Positions 6,112-7,897 of a DNA stretch of 7,897 nt are shown piece after piece. The notes beneath the pieces are model-generated. The model worked only from the letters and a program-made list of their open reading frames with translations. It was not told the DNA's origin and searched no databases. Each line of letters starts with the position of its first letter. Within the stretch, counting starts at the first letter, position 1. The stretch comes from Nitrospinota bacterium (GTDB lineage Bacteria > Nitrospinota > Nitrospinia > Nitrospinales > VA-1). The translations under genes were made by a program, and so were the position numbers. The stretch spans positions 1-7,897 of the forward strand of contig JADFGI010000135.1 in the NCBI GenBank assembly GCA_022567815.1, read 5' to 3'.

Positions 6112-6765
6112 TCACTTGACAACAAACTGAGTGAAAACGACATCGGTCACGGAACCAGTGCCGGCAAGAAGTACCGGGTTTACAGTGACAAGGATTTCCT
6201 TTTTGATTTTTTCTTCGATTTTTCCTTTGCCTGAAAAATATTCTCGCGGACCTTTCCGGCTCAATACATTGTATATATTTCTCCGGATGGCTGGGAGCGA
6301 GTTTTCTATCTCCTCACTCAAAGTGCTGTTGCTTAAAATAAGGTTGGGAATGACTGAAATATATTTTCCCGTTTCCTTTTCGTTCACTTTCAGGGGAAGA
6401 AAAAAAGGTTTAAGTGTAAAAATATGAACCTTTCTAAATGGACTTTTTATGGTTTCCACCGGAGGGGGTGTGGAAATGTTTTCACCTGCCTGCTCTCCAG
6501 GTTGAATTTCACCCTCTGAATTTTGTGCGGAGGGAGACAGGAAGAAATAAGCTCCACCAGCCAATAGAATAATTAATAGGGTCCCGCCTCCCGCCAGGAT
6601 CCAGGTTTTTTTGCCAAAGGCAAAACGGCCGCTCTTTTCCGGCGTTTGTTCATCGCCTTCCGCTCCTTCTTGCCCATCATTTTGAGAGCCTTCCAGAAGC
6701 CGTTCAAGTTCTTCCGCCTCTACATGCTCATTTTCATCATCAATGATTTCTTCAGCTTCGGCCAT
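6112..6765 (-). CDS. fliL: FliL family flagellar basal body-associated protein
   Basis: FliL is a single-pass inner-membrane protein that surrounds and supports the stator around the flagellar motor. The 217-residue chain starts with an acidic cytoplasmic segment (1-45), a Lys/Arg-bearing stretch, then one transmembrane helix at about 55-76 (WILAGG..LLIILLAGGAYFFL). A Pro/Gly/Glu linker leads to the periplasmic FliL domain at about 110-217, which has the typical layout: LKPFFLPL, then YISVIPNLILSN, a helix with AIRRNIYNVLS, and the closing VTDVVFTQFVVK, matching the family's C-terminal FTxFVV ending. The acidic N-terminus is longer than in enterobacterial FliL (about 155 residues). It lies 32 bases after coaE on the same strand with no clear promoter between, so it may share that transcript. 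The usual fliM/fliN partners are not next to it. Confidence 0.85.
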   Translation of the reverse strand: MAEAEEIIDDENEHVEAEELERLLEGSQNDGQEGAEGDEQTPEKSGRFAFGKKTWILAGGGTLLIILLAGGAYFFLSPSAQNSEGEIQPGEQAGENISTPPPVETIKSPFRKVHIFTLKPFFLPLKVNEKETGKYISVIPNLILSNSTLSEEIENSLPAIRRNIYNVLSRKGPREYFSGKGKIEEKIKKEILVTVNPVLLAGTGSVTDVVFTQFVVK

Positions 6766-6797
6766 AGCAAAAATCTTTTTTCAGTTAACAAGTAAAA

Positions 6798-7406
6798 TCA
6801 GGTTAACGCTTTGAGTTCCAAATACAGGGCTTGAACCTTTTTCTTGAAATCCTCCTGACTGCCATTGTTTTGCAATACGTAATCGGCTTTTTTGATTTTA
6901 TCAGCTTGCGGCATTTGATTCTGAATCCTTGAAATTGCTTCTTCGCGGCTCAGGGAACAGCGTTTCATGGCACGCTGAATGGATTGTTCCCCGTCGCATG
7001 TGACGACAACTACCTTGTCCATTCTTTGGTCGTTGCCTGATTCAATCAAAAGGGCGGCCTCGACCACCACAATGGTTTCCGGATGTTCCCGAAAAATCTG
7101 GTTAGCCATTTTAATTTCCTCCGCAATCACCTTAGGATGGAGGATTTTTTCAAGCTGATCCTTTTTAAATTTATCATTAAAAATAATCTCCGCCAGTTTA
7201 GCGCGATCTATGGTTTGATGATCGTTTTGTAAAATTCCTTTTCCAAACGTATGGACTATTTCCTTCCACGCCGGTCGATTGGGAAGAACAAGGTCGCGGC
7301 AGATGACGTCGGCGTCAATGATGAAAGCCCCCATCTCTTTTAGCTGAAAGGCTGTTGTTGTTTTGCCCGAACCTATTGTGCCGGTAAGACCTACAAGTAA
7401 TCCCAT
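6798..7406 (-). CDS. coaE: Dephospho-CoA kinase
   Basis: This enzyme catalyses the last step of coenzyme A synthesis, phosphorylating the 3'-hydroxyl of dephospho-CoA with ATP in the cytosol. The 202 residues match the family's usual length. Visible motifs: P-loop GTIGSGKT (9-16), DAD (31-33) at the substrate site, LHP (89-91), the EAALLIESG segment (116-124) corresponding to the family's PLLxE stretch, and the closing signature QMPQADKIKKADYVLQNNG (about 164-182), with the conserved Asp before a hydrophobic strand and Asn-x-Gly. The start ATG at 7406 follows the aminotransferase stop by 13 bases, with a weak GCGGAA ribosome site. The two genes likely form an operon with fliL downstream, a metabolic-flagellar mix without evident functional link. 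Confidence 0.95.
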   Translation of the reverse strand: MGLLVGLTGTIGSGKTTTAFQLKEMGAFIIDADVICRDLVLPNRPAWKEIVHTFGKGILQNDHQTIDRAKLAEIIFNDKFKKDQLEKILHPKVIAEEIKMANQIFREHPETIVVVEAALLIESGNDQRMDKVVVVTCDGEQSIQRAMKRCSLSREEAISRIQNQMPQADKIKKADYVLQNNGSQEDFKKKVQALYLELKALT

Positions 7407-7419
7407 ATGCGAATTCCGC

Positions 7420-7897
7420 TTACGAATGATTCAGGGACTGCAAATATTCTTCATAAAGCCGCATTAATTTCTGCGTCACCGGTCCCGGTTTACCATTCCC
7501 TACAGGGTGTCCGTCCAATTGAGTAACGGGCATGATTTTTTTCAGGGTTCCGGTGATAAAAATTTCATCGGATAATTCAAGCGTTTCCGGAGGCCATTGA
7601 CCTTCCTCCACGGGAAGGCCGTTTTCTCTCGCAAGTTTAATAACTATATCACGCGTGATACCAGGGAGGATTCCGCAGTCTAGGGAAGGCGTCAGGACTC
7701 TTCCTACCTGGATCAGGAAAATATTGCTGGTGGTGCATTCCGTCAAATAACCTGCGGGACTCAACATTAAAGCGTCTTTGGCACCGAGTTTTTTAGCTTC
7801 CATGATTGCGAGAACGTTGTTTAAATAATTTCCAGTTTTGATTTCCGGATTCAAGGCTTCCTTCGGATTTCTCTTGATTGAAACCAAAGCAATTTTA
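7420..7897 (-). CDS. Class IV PLP-dependent aminotransferase (branched-chain / D-amino acid / ADC lyase type), N-terminal part outside window
   Basis: The frame stays open past the last base, so only the C-terminal half, about 159 residues, is present. The first full codons read K-I-A-L; the TTG at 7885-7887 is an internal Leu codon rather than a start. The segment EIKTGNYLNN holds the likely PLP-binding lysine (IK before TGNYL). GYLTECTTSNIFL carries the family's conserved glutamate that pairs with the cofactor's pyridine nitrogen, and GILPGITRD is the phosphate-binding loop. The C-terminal EIFITGTLKKIMPVTQLDG and PGPVT segments fit fold-type IV enzymes. Family members include branched-chain aminotransferase (IlvE), D-amino acid aminotransferase and 4-amino-4-deoxychorismate lyase. 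The missing N-terminal part and the substrate-loop residues prevent choosing between them, although the ILPGITRD and MPV patterns lean toward the IlvE/D-AAT side. Confidence 0.85.
   Translation of the reverse strand, partial: KIALVSIKRNPKEALNPEIKTGNYLNNVLAIMEAKKLGAKDALMLSPAGYLTECTTSNIFLIQVGRVLTPSLDCGILPGITRDIVIKLARENGLPVEEGQWPPETLELSDEIFITGTLKKIMPVTQLDGHPVGNGKPGPVTQKLMRLYEEYLQSLNHS

Noticed and set aside
5997..6807. GTTAAC occurring three times (about 5997, 6784 and 6802) near gene starts and ends
   Set aside because: A 6-base palindrome three times in AT-rich intergenic DNA is expected by chance to some degree, and spacing and flanks are not consistent enough for an operator.
1..7897. CRISPR array, tRNA, rRNA, toxin-antitoxin or defence genes
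   Set aside because: No regularly spaced direct repeats, cloverleaf arms, CCA ends or known defence motifs were seen on either strand.

Overview
The window carries genes of a flagellated Gram-negative bacterium of moderate GC content. Flagellar proteins (FliL, a FliK-type hook-length protein, a stand-alone FlhB C-terminal homologue) sit beside a periplasmic LysM-bearing lytic transglycosylase and two housekeeping metabolic genes. This mix, the single-letter style of the proteins and their lengths fit Desulfobacterota/Nitrospinota-type lineages, but that placement is inference and not firmly supported by the sequence alone.

Layout. One gene runs on the + strand: an M14-type (AstE/AspA-like) zinc carboxypeptidase-family enzyme at 1-1089, open at the left edge. 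All other genes run on the - strand. From right to left in transcription order they are: a class IV PLP aminotransferase (3' part only, cut by the right edge), coaE, fliL, then a sigma-70-like promoter, a 111-residue hypothetical protein, a fliK-like gene and flhX (joined to fliK by an ATGA overlap), then a second sigma-70-like promoter with a short leader and an intrinsic terminator, and finally a long mltD-like transglycosylase. The + strand enzyme and mltD converge on a hairpin-rich stretch (about 1000-1245).

How the genes may work together. The hypothetical protein, FliK and FlhX form a compact unit with its own promoter. In known flagella, FliK measures hook length and acts through the FlhB cytoplasmic domain to switch export from rod/hook to filament substrates. 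A free FlhB-C homologue translated directly after FliK fits that switch. FliL belongs to the stator/basal body, and the transglycosylase may help open peptidoglycan, though it could equally serve general wall turnover. The aminotransferase and CoaE are metabolic genes that appear to share a transcript with fliL.

Most unusual points: (a) an extended -10 promoter at 3659-3687 that drives only about 70 nt before a strong intrinsic terminator, with an 11-codon ORF ending in the terminator stem, just before mltD. This is either a small RNA or an attenuator-like mltD leader. (b) The + strand M14 ORF has three tiers of base composition (hand-counted samples about 33%, 45% and 66% GC), with an extra N-terminal segment and a spurious-looking Arg/Pro-rich tail encoded by hairpin DNA. 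No CRISPR array, tRNA, rRNA, transposase or defence system was seen.
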